Position numbers and translations under genes: made by a program. Of a DNA stretch of 64,000 nt, positions 21,900-33,800 are shown piece after piece; positions within the stretch are counted from its first letter, which is position 1, and each line of letters starts with the position of its first letter. The notes under the pieces are model-generated. The model was not told the DNA's origin. It worked only from the letters and a program-made list of their open reading frames with translations, and searched no databases. Origin of the DNA: Kingdonia uniflora (Eukaryota > Streptophyta > Magnoliopsida > Ranunculales > Circaeasteraceae); contig JACGCM010001129.1 in assembly GCA_014058105.1 (NCBI GenBank), positions 2,615,001 through 2,679,000 of the forward strand, read 5' to 3'.

Positions 21900-23750
21900 A
21901 TGATACTTATTGCTTGGAATTGTCGGGGTTTGGGTCAACCGGCGGCAATTCGTCATCTTCGTGAGCTTATTCGGTCTTCGCAATGAGATATAATTTTTCT
22001 GGCCGAAACCAAACTATCTTCTGTAAAAATACAGGTTTTGGTGCGTAATTTTAACTACCCTCACTGGGTTGATGTTCTAGCGCCGGGCGCTCATGGACGC
22101 GCCGACGACATTTGTGTCATATGGAAGAACAATATTGATATTGAAGTGGTCTTCTGTAATAAATATATTATTAATATTATGGTGAAATTGAATCCTGCTG
22201 AAACCCCTTAGATGATTTTTTTTATTTTACGGTAACCCTTATCAGTAGGACAGGAATGAGAGTTGGCGGCTTGTGGAAGCCACAACCAATGGGTATAATG
22301 TCCCGTGGATGATCATGGGGATTTTAATACATTTTTTGACCGGGCCGACAAAATGGGGGGGACCATATAAATAGGCTAAAAGTGTTTATGCCAAGACAGT
22401 TACACAACAAGCGGGTCTCATCGACCTTGGGTTTTCGGGTAACCCCTTCACATGGAATAACAAACGTCGTGGATGGACCAATATCAGGGAAAGACTTGAT
22501 CAGAGTCTAGCCACAGGCCTGACCCTGGCTATAGTCCCAAGAGGCCGCCGCCTAGGGCCTCCAATTTTAGATGAAAAATAGGGGCCTCCAAATATCCCAA
22601 CTATCTCTCATATGTTTGGGCCTCCAAAATACCCTATCTCTTACTCTTCTTTGTTTGGACCTCATCTATTAAAACTAACCCAAAAAAAAAAAGTTTGGGC
22701 CTCCAAAATATCCTAATTTTTCTTGATCTGGGTTCTCTCTCTCTCAACTCCAAACTCCTCTCTCTTTCTCTTTTTTCGCCCTTGCGACAATCGTCGTTTG
22801 GATTTGTTGATGTATGTTACGAAAAATATCGAAAACCCATTTTCATGGTAGAAGTTTCAAGCCCCACTTCTTCTTTGATTGATTTTTTAAATCCCAATTT
22901 CTCAAAATCAAATTTTAAGATTAACCCATAAATTCTTGACTTGTCACAGTAAAAATTGCAGTTGCATATTTGATATTTAATATTTGCATTACATAATTTA
23001 CATATGGTTGTTGGGTCAACTTGAGGGAATTGTCGAATTGGGGATTGTTTATATATGTAATTATGTTTCAAACTCTTTGTAAGAAACTACAAAACATGGG
23101 GTTTCAGTAATTGAGATGAAAGATTAGAAGTTCAAACGTGTATCCATACTTAGAATCCTGTCTCACTTACTCAGCTGGGCACCCAAGTACAATACTAAGA
23201 ACCTCAAATAAAAAGCCAGTAAGACATTGACTTCACCTGGGTGCTTAGCTGGGCGCCCAGGTCTTATATAAGAAAAAATAAAATCATAGCCAGTAAGACC
23301 TGGGCGTGACCTGGGTGATAGTTGGGCACCCAGGTCAAAAAAAATTACTTAAAATTTAATTTTAAGTAGAAAACCAATTTTCTTTGTTTTTAAAACAAAA
23401 ATCATATTTTCAAATGGAAAAAAAAAGAGTCAATTGTATGTGTAAAAAAATTATTCGATGGTTGAGAGAAAAATAAAATTATTCGATAGTTGAGAAATAA
23501 AAGGGTTAGGGGGGGCATTTTTTGAGTTCCACCTAGGGCCACCAAAACTACAGGGTTGTCCCTGATGTGGATTGGATGTTTATCTTTCCTACGGCTAAGG
23601 TTTTTTATTTACCCGCCCTTGTTTCAGACCATACTCATTTATGCCTTGATGTAACTCCACAATTTTTGACTCTAGGTAAATGTTTTCGTTTCCAGACCAA
23701 GTGGGCTAGAGAACCCCAATTCCCCCAATTAATCCCGGACCTCTGGTAAG
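21900..23750 (+). pseudogene. LINE AP endonuclease domain, interrupted by a hAT element
   Basis: The domain starts MILIAWNCRGLG, the canonical L1 endonuclease opening, with DIIFLAETK further on (Glu of the active site). A later piece includes MGDFNTF-like and LDQSLA segments. After the inserted element at 22514-23564 the reading resumes with VDWMFIFP and SDHTHLCLDV, the SDH motif of the C-terminal active site. Several in-frame stops and shifts make it non-functional. It would nick target DNA to prime reverse transcription. Confidence 0.78.
22514..23564. mobile_element. Non-autonomous hAT-type element (CAGGG...CCCTG termini)
   Basis: The left terminus reads CAGGCCTGACCCTGG and the right terminus, reverse-complemented, CAGGGACAACCCTGT. 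Both are close to the CAGGGCCGGCCCTG termini of a plant hAT group, and the subterminal CGCCTAGGGCC / CACCTAGGGCC is also in inverted orientation. The interior (1.05 kb) is non-coding, AT-rich, and contains a tandem motif CTGGGYGCCCAGGT near 23170-23330. No 8-bp target duplication is visible: the LINE frame joins exactly across it (LDQSLA, then N-V-D-W). Confidence 0.75.
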
Positions 23751-23973
23751 TTTCGGAATGAGGTTCCCCAGCCCAACTGGTTAAATGCAAACTTTTAAAT
23801 ACTAAAGGGGGCCTCAGGTCCTGGAATAAAAAAAAATTGGTCATGTCCCAAGTGGAATTCTAACGCTCAAAGATGAAATCAATATCATTCAGGCCCTTCC
23901 CCTATGTGAGGCGAATTCCCAGCGGGAGTTAGAGTTTTTTAGGGTTCTGGACGAGTTACAAGCTAGAAAAGAG

Positions 23974-24950
23974 ATGTTCTGGCGTCAGAAATCTCGTGTC
24001 AATTGGCTGTCGGAAGGGGATCAGAATACAAAGTTTTTCCATATGCAAACCCTTTCTCAATGGAAAAAGAATTCCATCGATTGGCTTAGGAATGGCGGCT
24101 GGACTTCGGAGGCTACAGAGATCGGGCAGATTTTCCTGAGGGACGTGGCTCGTAATTACGAAACTTCTGACCAGACTGGCATCTCGTAGTTCCATGCTAA
24201 TTTCAGCCCTTGCATTACGACGGCTGATAATCAGGCTCTACTGATGGAGGTAACCTCGAAGGAGATTCTGACGACCTTCAATAGCATTGGGATTCATAAA
24301 GCTTTTGGTTCGGACAGTTTCCCTATAATTTTCTTCTAGATATCTTGGGACGTGGTAGGCCCTGATATTTGCAATCTGGTCACTAGTTTCTTCGCCTCTG
24401 GTTTTATGCCCAAACATATCAATACTACACATGTGGTGATGATCCCGAAGAATACATCAAAGGTGCGGTCCAGTGATTTCTGCCCGATCAGCTTGTACAA
24501 TGTGACTTGTAAGATTATCTCCAAGATTATCTCTACCCACCTTAAACCTCTTCTGGTGAGAATTATTTCCCTGTTCCAGGGGGCATTCGTCAGTGAGCGC
24601 CAAATCTTTGATAATGTGCTAGTAGCGTATGAACTCATTCATACGATGAAGAGGAAAAAATGTCGTTCCAGCCTAATGGGAGTTAAACTAGATATGTATA
24701 AAGCCTATGACCGGATTGAATGGAGTACGCTGATCCAAACCATGGCGACACTAGATTTTGATTCAAAATGGTATCAGTGGATTGAACAGTGTATTTCAAT
24801 GGTTCGCTATTCTGTCATTCCATGGGTTTCTCACCCCCACCAGGGGCCTTTAGTAGGGAGACCCCTTCTCCCCCTCTTTATTATCCTGATGGAATGTCTC
24901 TCTAGAGCGTTGTGGGTGAAGGAGTTGGCGCATAAGATTCATGGTATTAA
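23974..24950 (+). pseudogene. LINE reverse transcriptase, N-terminal part
   Basis: The pre-RT region (WRQKSRVNWLSEGDQNTKFF) is followed, after a stop at 24189, by the finger/palm start at 24352-24950: CNLVTSFFASGFMPKHINTT, then VVMIPK, SLYNVTCKIISKII, QGAFVSERQIFDN and the first catalytic motif VKLDMYKAYDRIEW. It ends in KIHGI at the solo LTR insertion and continues at 27849 with the catalytic FVDD box. Confidence 0.85.
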
Positions 24951-25569
24951 TGTAATGACCCGTATTTTTATTTTTTTAATTAGTATTCCGCATATTCTAA
25001 ATTTGCATATTCCTATTCTTTAACTTCCGCATATTCCTTTGCATCATACATCTGCATATTCTTCTATCCTTAATGCATCTATATTGTTCTTAGTGCCAGG
25101 TTTGGTATGGATTCCTTTTTGGTAGAGTTTTGGTGGTTTGATGGTTTTGGGTAGTTTGGCGTTTGGGCGTTTTAGTTTGATTGTGTGGTGTGTTCGGAGA
25201 ACGGTTTCTATATTCGAATGGGGTTTTTCGCTTCTCTCCTCCGCTTGGGTTGTAGTGCTTTCGATTCTGGACGTTTCTGGCATTTTCAATTTTTGTTCTG
25301 GGGTGGAAAAATAGGGATTAGCTCCCCTAGTTTCTCAATGCCTATCAGACCGTCGTCGGACTCCTTCCATCCATTTTATTCCTTCCGGTTAAGTTCTAGC
25401 CGTTAGATTCCTTTTTAGGGTTTTAGGAGTTCTGGTGACCGTTCAGCGGTAGAGTTGGTATTGGACCTTGGGAACCCTTTGTGGTGATTATTCGGGTGGT
25501 TCCAGTCTTTTGAGGGTCTTGGTATTGTGTGTGTGGTTCAGGAGGACCTCAGAGTAAATTTCCCAGATT

Positions 25570-25752
25570 ATCGTTCGAACGAGATTCTTTGTCGTTCGAA
25601 CGAATCTTTGTGCTTTCTGATCACTTTTTTGCGTCTTCTGAACGTTTTGGCCATTAGACAGATTTGTCGTTCAAACGAGATTCATTGTCATTCGAACGAG
25701 TTGACTAACCTCTTGAAATTTGGCCCAAGACCTCTTGGTCGTTCGAACGACT
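25570..25752. repeat. Cluster of GTCGTTCGAACGA palindromic motifs in the solo LTR
   Basis: Five variants of TCGTTCGAACGA (perfect or with one change) lie between 25570 and 25752, each followed by a short GATTC or similar sequence. The same 8-mer GTTCGAAC clusters in the LTR arms at 62.3-62.5 kb and 63.4-63.6 kb. Confidence 0.8.
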
Positions 25753-26367
25753 TTCGTATATTCTGACTACTTTAGTCTTTCTTCCTCATTTCTTTTGGTT
25801 GGATTTTCTGTGAGGCGCTGCTTTGGGCGATTTGAGAGAGAGAGAGTTCTTGAGAGAGGATTCTTCACCCCCCTATCATCTCCTCTCATCCATTCATCAC
25901 CTTCTCCTCATCTTCATCGTCATCCTCTCCTCTCCCTAACCTAATCCCCTCACCTCAATACTCTTCACTCAATTCTTTCCCTCGCTCCCGGATCCTTGCC
26001 GAGCTTTGCCGCGATCATCTCCCCTATCCTCAGTAAGTAATTTCTGTTTCCCTTTCGTCAATTTCGCTTGATTTGGCGTAGGTTGAATTTCTAGGGTTTG
26101 GGTTTTATTGTCGTATCCTTTAATTGATGGGTTGTTTGTTGTCCTCCTTGGTTGGTGTTAGGTTTTCGGGAATTCCGTAGCCGTTCCGTGGATTTTGGTT
26201 GAGTTTCCAAGTTGGATTTCCGCAGGACTCGGGTTTATTATCAGGCGAGTTTATATTCCAACATTACTAAGTTTCTTTACTAGTTTTGATTATTATTTTA
26301 GAGAGTAGTATTGAACTTAGAGATGGGTTGTGTTTAACTATAGTTTAACTTAGAGATTATCATGTTT

Positions 26368-26442
26368 AGATTGTTAACCTGTGGTTGGGTTGTGGCTATT
26401 AACCTGTGGTTGGGTTGTGGTTGTTAACCTGTGGTTGGGTTG
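26368..26442. repeat. 28-bp tandem repeat, three copies, in the solo LTR
   Basis: The unit TTAACCTGTGGTTGGGTTGTGG plus a short variable spacer is repeated three times head to tail. Confidence 0.85.
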
Positions 26443-27848
26443 TATATCGATTCTGAGGTTGGGTTTTGGTTCGTATGGAACCTGAGGTTAGTTAGTGGTG
26501 GTTGGGGTTCGTGTTCCGTGGTTTATCCAGGAATGCCCCTTCCAGCCTTAAGAGATTGTTGGTTTGGATGTAGGCGACGGTTGGGTTGTTGTTTAGGCTA
26601 TGCAGAGTCGGTGCAACAGAGTCCCTATCGATCCTGTTTGAGTTGTCAGGTTAGCGGCAACTGTGTTGTGCTTGGGCACCGGTTACACATTATAACTTAT
26701 TGTATTTTTTCAAAACTTATTGAGATTGGATACACAAACACTCCATTTCGGTTGACCTCCGACATGAACCAAGGAGTCTGTGAGATCGGGTTAAAAGAGA
26801 CAGGTGAGATTGGGAATGACACTATCATACCTAGCAAAACCACCCCGGAGTGTGGATTGGTATGAGACAGAGTCCTGGCGATCCCAAACTTATCCTCGTT
26901 GAGGTTGAAATTCCTTGAAATGTGTAGGACTATTGTTCCGGGGTTTGATCCACCCTTCTACTTTGATCGAGTGTGACCATCCTAGCTTGGTCGAGCTTAA
27001 ACGAATCGTACCAATGTATCCCTTTACCGAATCTCTTTAAGATAATATTAGACGTTAGTATCAGCATTTTGCATTAGGGGATATTTATGGGAATATCTCT
27101 GCTCATCACGCCATATCATAACATTGCATCCAGGATAAGTATGGGATTATCCTAGTCATCACTTCACGCCATAGCATTGCATATCCAATCATCATCTCCC
27201 TCCTCTCATATTCTAACTCTATTCCCTTTCCGAATCCACTCAACTCTCTCTCCGCATTAACTCTATTCTCCATTCTCTTATCAACTCAATCCTACTTTCC
27301 TTATTGATTACTTATATTCATTGATGGTTACTGATTATATTGTTATAATTGCTTAGTCACTTAGTCTTTATCACACTCGTCTCTACTCTATGTTCGGTAC
27401 CTGTTATTAGCAAGTTATTTAGTTCTGTTGGATTAGTGAGCTCGTTGTTTGCTCACTCTCGCATTTAACATTTTTCAGAGGTTGAGTAGCTTGGACTGCC
27501 GCGTGGTTAGCCTGTCCTGAGACTGATTTTGCCGCTGCAGATTCTTTCAGTTCTAGATTCTATAGGTGTTCTCAGCATTGTGTAGCTGAGCTTGTATTCG
27601 AGATGTTGTATTTCTTTCGACATGATATGTATATATATATGTCTTTTGCTTCCGCGTTATATTGTTATATTGTTGTATCGTTGTTTTTTTACTCTAATGA
27701 TTATTGCTATATGTGAATAGCCGAGCCAAAATTTGTCTACGGCTTGGCTATTTGTGGGGTAGAATTTTTGGATTCCCCGACCTGCACTACTAAAAGTCTA
27801 ATAATTGGTCAAGCCACCGATTACTGGATTTTAGGGCGTGACAATTAA

Positions 27849-29942
27849 AGCGTCTCGGAGAGCACCCCCCGTATCCCATTTGTTGTTTGTTGACGACCGT
27901 CTCCTTTTTGGACGTGCCGACCTGTATAAAACTCATGAGATGAAAACTATTCTCGACAGCTTCTATGCCACGACTAGTCAACAACTTAATCTGGCCAAAT
28001 TGGGCATTTTCTTTAGTAATAACCTTCCCCACCGTCTCGATCGCCTCATTGCTCAGCTCCTCAAAGTCAAGTCATGCAGTCTGATGAGCGGTACCTTGGG
28101 ACTAATCTATTTTTTAATCGCTCTAAAGCTCAGACTTTCCAACATATTGAAGAGAGGATTTCTAATCGTTTGTAGTCCTGGAGGGGAAAACTCCTTTCCC
28201 AGGCCGGTCGTACCGTCCTTATTAAATATGTTACTTCGGCGATCCCGGCGTATCAGATGTCTTATTTCGCCCTACCCCAATCTACTTGTAATACTATTAA
28301 TGGCCTTCAACGTGATTTCTGGTGGGGTAAACGAGAGGATAAGAGGAAACCTTTGTACCTAAAAAAATGGAAGGAGGTTTGCCAGTCTAAACGGGAAGGG
28401 GGCCAAGGCATTCGTGAGGCGGGGGCCACAAACAAAGCCCACCTATCCAAACTGGTCTGGAGCCTTCATTAGAACCCTAATGAGTTATGGGGTTAGGTCC
28501 CAAAAGCTAAATACTTCCCTGATTGTGGTATCATCCAGGCCAAGAAGAAAGCTGATGCCTCTTAGATGTGGCGTAGTCTCCAGTCCGCTATCAGTACGGT
28601 CCAGGCCAACTCATGTTGGCAAGTTCGCTCCAGGAACCTTATCAATTTTTGGCACGACAATTGGCTCCCCTTGGCCACGAGGAGAAAGCCGACCCCTCGG
28701 GCGAGCAGTCAGGATGATTTGCATCCCCAATTGGTGAGTCACTTTATTGACCCCCTACAACACTCTTAGTGACTTGAGGAACTTTACCAGTGGTGTGATG
28801 ATGACTCGGTCAACCTTATCTCCTGCATTTTTCTTCCCCGTATGGGCGGTACTGATGAACTTAAGTGGGGCCCTTCCAAAGATGAGAAATTTTATATTAA
28901 ATCGTCTTATCGTGTACTTATGTTAGGCTCCCTTATGGAGGTTATGGAGTGGCCCCCGCACCTTTTGCTCAAACTCTGGCATAATAAAGCCACTCCCAGG
29001 GCGCAGATATTTGCATGGAAATGCCTCTGGGATATGGTCCCGTGTAGAGCCAAGTTGGCAGGTCGGTTGGCCCTTTTTGATTCCTCATGCCCTTTGTGCA
29101 AGTCCCCTTCGAAAACCCTACACCTTTTTCTCCTTGGTTGTCCCTTTACGAGGGCGGTTTGGTTTGACACGGCCTTCGGGGGTTTGCTCCATTACTTCTC
29201 CCATCTCTCCGTTCAGGAATGAATCTCCCAGTGGATCTCGCCTCCCCCGGACTGGCCTATTGACCAAGATCTCTGGACCCTTGTGACCTTATCCCTCTCA
29301 TGGATGATTTGGAAGGCGCGTTGTGACCTCGTTTTTAATAATAAAATTCAAAACCCTTTATGCATTTCTGCCGCTATTAATAAAATAATTTTTAGCGCAC
29401 CGACTAGCCGCTTTGAACGGTCTTCTATCAAGGTCCCTTGGAGTATCTCGTTCGTTGGATGGGAAAAAATTAACGTTGATGCATCTTTTAGTAAATATAA
29501 ATTATTCAATGGTCTTGGTTTAGTCATCCGGGATAATCTTAATGCTTTTGGTGCAGCCCGAGGTTCTACCTGCAGATTTACGTCTGCTGAAGAGGGCAAA
29601 GCTTTAGCAGTGTTGGAAGACGTTCTTTAGGCCAGGGAGCGAGGAGTGCATTGAGTGAACATTGAAACTGACGCCGAAGTGATCAACTCATTTTGTGGAA
29701 ATGGTTATGCAGATGTGTCTTGGACTACCAAAGCAATCCTTCAGGATTGTCTGGCATTGTTATGTTATTTTGTCGATATATGTATTACTTATTCTCGGCG
29801 TAGTGCGAATTTAGTTGCCCATGCGATCGCCACTAGGCCCATGGGTGACAATTTTTGTATGACTTGGTATGGTTCTCCCCTCGACTGGCTCCAACTTGCC
29901 CTCGTGGGAGATAAAACCACTTTTGTAATGCCCTTTAATTAA
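27849..29942 (+). pseudogene. LINE reverse transcriptase C-part, zf-RVT and RNase H
   Basis: The frame resumes with KASRRAPPVSHLLFVDDRLL, carrying the catalytic Asp-Asp box as FVDD (FADD or YADD is usual). After shifts come the thumb region, a zf-RVT-like segment near 28950-29220 (WKCLWDMVPCRAKLAGR, CPLCKS, HLFLLGCPF), and an RNase H domain at 29283-29942. In RNase H, INVDASF has the first Asp, SAEEGKALAVL the Glu, and NIETDAEVI the second Asp. At least two in-frame stops (29219 and 29628) inactivate it. It ends at TTTAATTAAG, shortly before the poly-A. Confidence 0.85.
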
Positions 29943-29976
29943 GATATATATGGTTTACCAATAATTAAAAAAAAAA

Positions 29977-30848
29977 TCCCTTAAAGAACTGAGATTAAAA
30001 ATTCACAAAAATATGGGAAAAACAGTTACGTGATTGTTGCAATGACGGTCTTTCCCATTTCACCTTGTTCAATGAATAAACATACCACATGCAGTTAGTT
30101 TTTAGCCAGCTCTCTACATTTGCGGGGCTATTGCACGAGCCGCACTGCCCCAGAGGATCTAGTTGGGATTGACGGTCTAGCCTATGGCCTGGATACTTCT
30201 AGTAAAAAAAAAAAAACAAAAACAAGACAACTCAAATGCCATTTTTATAGACGTCAATTGTATAAACACATCACCGACCCATACAGGCCCAAAAGTAACA
30301 ATACATGGCCCCTCTAGGGCTTCCTAAGTGAGTGGTAACGGACACAAAATATGATTTTTGGCCTTTTTCTTAGCAAATGATTTTTTTCCCCTTTCAAAAT
30401 GACATGTTAGCAATTAACATTTTCGTTGCAAATGTTAGTTCTTGAAGAAAATGAACTGACGAAAATTTCCTAGACCAATAGGTTAAATAATATCCCACGA
30501 GTTTGTATTGTTCGCAAAATCTGCCATATCAATTGCCAAGGCACCCATCTTCCTTTTGTCAAAAAACCAAAATAAATCTACCGTTGGAGATGCTTTTGTA
30601 GCACTCAATTTCTTATCAGGTGAGGTTAGTTTTGAAAAGTAACTACCGCTCTCATGTGAATAACGTTAAGTTTGTTAGTCGGTGATTATAAATATCCTCA
30701 AATTTTCACTCTCCCGCTACTTCTCTCTCTGCAATTCAAACTTTCAATTTCGTTTTTGCTAGAGCTCTCTCTCTCTCTCTGGAAAACCAGATTTCGCCCT
30801 CTCTCTCTAGAAACCAGACGTCTCTCTCTCTCTAGAAGTCCAGAAACG
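29977..30848. other. ASY1 upstream region, with a possible SINE tail
   Basis: Between the LINE poly-A and the ASY1 ATG. An A-rich run at about 30204-30216 follows a GC-richer segment (GCACGAGCCGCACTGCCCCAG to CTGGATACTTCTAG), like the 3' part of a SINE, but no A/B boxes were found. The last 130 bp are CT-repeat-rich (about 30720-30840), as expected for a plant 5' UTR. Confidence 0.45.
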
Positions 30849-33800
30849 ATGGTGAGCAACTTGATCTCCTTCAACGATTCGTTTTCATCTCATTCTGATT
30901 TCATCTTCTCTGAAGCGGTATATCTAAGTTCTCACTCTGATCGTTGATTTTCAGGTTGTTGCACAAAAGTTGAAGGAAGCTGAGATCACCGAGCAGGATT
31001 CATTACTTCTGGTAAAATCTAGCTTCATCTAACAGTTTTTTTTTTTTTTTTTCTCGATTTGATGTTTTATTTGGTGATCAGTTCTGATTTGAGTGACACA
31101 AGTTCATCGATGTTGATTTTTTTGCGTTTATGTTGTATTTGATTAGTAATTTCTCAATGTTTCATCTCTCTTATTGGATTTGATGTTTGATTTTACTCTT
31201 GCTTCTGATTTTGTGTGCTAGAATTTCATTTTTGTTGATTTTTTGGGCGATTATGTTGTTTTTGGAGGATTTGTTTGTGATTTCTTAATGTTTCATCTCT
31301 CTTATCCGATTTGATGTTTAATTTTAGTATCGGTTCTAATTTAGAGAGATTGTGACTTCGTCTCTGTTGATTTCGATGTGATCATGTTGTTTTGGAGTAT
31401 TTGTGTGATTTCTCAGTGTTAGATTCAGATCGGAACCAAATACTGGTTAATTTGGTTAAGACAGGGTTCAGATTGTTGGAATTCAGCGATTTCGTGGTGA
31501 AATTGTTGCTGAATCTCGATAGGTTGATAGAATATTGAGATTCACGATGTAAATTCCTCATTTCACACTAACATACTTATTTCTCGAATTTCATCTAGAT
31601 CTGAATTTTTAGTGGCTAAATTAGTTAATATCGACGGCGGAATTTGTTATCTTGTGATCGGGCATTTAGTTTCAGTAGACTGTTTGTGATCTCAGTGTTA
31701 TTTGTTATATTAGAAGAGAAGGTTTTTGTTTCATTGATTCTGATGTGATTTTGAAGGTTTTAGCCAGAGGTAACATAACATCGTAGTGGCTAAATTGATT
31801 TGAGTCGGTAAATCTTGGATGTTGTAATCCTGAAGTGAGTTATACATGAAAATCTCAACATGTTTATACTTTTTTTAGTTAAAGGAGACAGCCTATAATC
31901 GTGATCTATTAAATATATACTTGATTGCTTTTAACGAGCGACCATGATCTGTGTAGCGAATCTTAGTTATGTTATTTGTTTGTTTCTGGAGAATTAGAGA
32001 TGACTTTCTTATTATTTGCTCAATTACTGTAATCTCTGAACTGTTCTTCCGTCATTCTGCGTTGTGTAAAATTTATTACTGATCTTTTTTGTTCCTCCTT
32101 ACATTTTTCTGCAACGATTTAAGTTTGACTGATCATTTCTGTTTATGGTCTCTTTATGAACAGACACGAAACCTGCTTCGCATTGCTATCTTTAACATCA
32201 GCTACATCAGAGGGCTTTTCCCTGAGAAGTATTTCAATGACAAGTCTGTTCCTGCGCTAGGTATGCTCCTTGTGCTCATTTGATTTTTTTGTAATGAAAA
32301 TAAACCTGAACAGTTTTCTAAGAATTATGTGATCTTTTAACAGAGATGAAGATCAAGAAGCTTATGCCCATGGACGCTGAATCACGCAGATTGATTGATT
32401 GGATGGAAAAAGGCAAGTTACTTTTCCTCTAATATAGGTATTATGCTCGAGTTAATAATGTATCTTGTATGAGTTAGTACTTCTCCTTTGTCTTCGCAGG
32501 TGTTTATGATGCCTTGCAGAAAAAGTACCTAAAAACGCTTCTCTTCTGTGTGTGTGAAGCTGTAGATGGTCCTATGATTGAGGAATATGCTTGTAAGTTC
32601 AAACTTAAATAGCTTTTACCTGCCATTGGCTTTTACCTATATTTTTGTTAGAAATTCATGATAGTTATGACATCAATTTAAGTTAACTATTAATTTTTAT
32701 ATTTTATATTTTTAGTCCAAAGAACACTCTTTCCATTTTATCTCTAAGATGTTCAACATTATAAAAGAAGAAGAACCACTGAGAGAAACTCAAGTATATA
32801 TGGGGAAGAATAGTATTACAGAGAATTAAGACCTACAAAACTATCTGACGGTATACATTTATAGTATACTCAGAACAACACAAACGAAAGGTATCCTGTG
32901 TTGTATTACATACCAAAATCAGGAGTGGGGAGAAAACATGAGACTCCACAAGACGTCTATTCTGTAAATAGCTAATTTGAAATCTCCTTTCTTTTCTTTC
33001 TCGAATAACTAGGGACAATAAATACAGAATCAAAACAGAGACCGCCTTTAGAATGCGTACAGTCGATCTGTTTCATGGAAAATTTGATGTCTGTAACGAG
33101 TTCAGAGTTGCTGACAATGAACTCGCTGACCTCATGTTCTATCCAGCACCCACGCTTGTTGTTCGTATCATATCTTTCAGAGTCATCTAAGTAACTTTTC
33201 GATGAAGCTTGCTGACCATCTGAGATTGAAAACTCGAACTTTACAGGTTTTACATCCCAACCTGGTGTTTTGTCAAAGTTGCAGACACGCCGTCCCAGCC
33301 GTCTGGTAAATTTTCCAAGGTGGAGTCTGAACAGAAGAGTGTAAACACCTGGGGGTAATTGGAACTTAACCGCCCCGACCGACACCTCAAACCACAATAC
33401 TTGCACCAAAAAAGCAACCTCTTCCCACCTCGTTTCTTCGCCAGTAATTCATTCCCAGTACCTATGATCATCAATCACCGTTATTATCTTCGCTCTCGCC
33501 GAAATCGGCATACAAACACCTCCGGTCACCCTATCAAGCCAAACCTCCTTATTGTCCCCATAAAAGGGTATCGGCTTCGACAACAATGCAAACACATCCT
33601 TCTTTCTTAAAGTTTGGTGTGATTGAGGGATCGAATCAAGTAGGGTTTGATAATTAGAGGGTAACTTTGATTCCCAAACGTAGTCAGATGAAGCTGCGCC
33701 ACGAAAGGCTCTGTTGAGCCGAGCTAAGTTACAGATCTCTAGGGGTGTTAAGTACATGAACACACATGCCTGTTTTCTTGTAAAAGGGTATTTTGATGCA

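Larger units (their letters stand above)
24951..27843 (+). mobile_element. Solo LTR of a Ty3/gypsy-like retrotransposon
   Basis: The 2893-bp segment starts TGTAATGACCCG and ends GGGCGTGACA, and is flanked by the perfect 5-bp duplication ATTAA (24946-24950 and 27844-27848). Such long LTRs with these ends resemble Del/Tekay-type chromovirus LTRs. No internal PBS, gag or pol remains, so the element has recombined to a solo LTR. It interrupts the LINE reverse transcriptase; deleting it and one ATTAA restores an uninterrupted LINE frame there. Inside are a cluster of GTTCGAAC palindromes (25570-25752) and a 28-bp tandem repeat (26368-26442). Confidence 0.93.
19202..29976 (+). mobile_element. L1-type LINE retrotransposon, split by three insertions
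   Basis: A plus-strand non-LTR retrotransposon with recognisable remains of both ORFs: ORF1 (DUF4283 RNA-binding-like domain, then a zinc-knuckle remnant), AP endonuclease, reverse transcriptase, zf-RVT and RNase H, ending in poly-A at 29967-29976. A possible target duplication is TCCCTCAAA (19193-19201) against TCCCTTAAA (29977-29985), one mismatch, which would make it full length. Without the inserted LTR fragment (about 0.43 kb), hAT element (1.05 kb) and solo LTR (2.9 kb), the LINE is about 6.4 kb. Stops and frameshifts show it is dead. Confidence 0.85.

Noticed and set aside
23150..23340. CTGGGYGCCCAGGT repeats as a CRISPR-like array
   Set aside because: Spacing is irregular, units drift, and the context is a plant hAT element.
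32160..32283. ASY1 exon 3 as a separate short gene
   Set aside because: It joins in frame with upstream and downstream HORMA exons at good splice sites.
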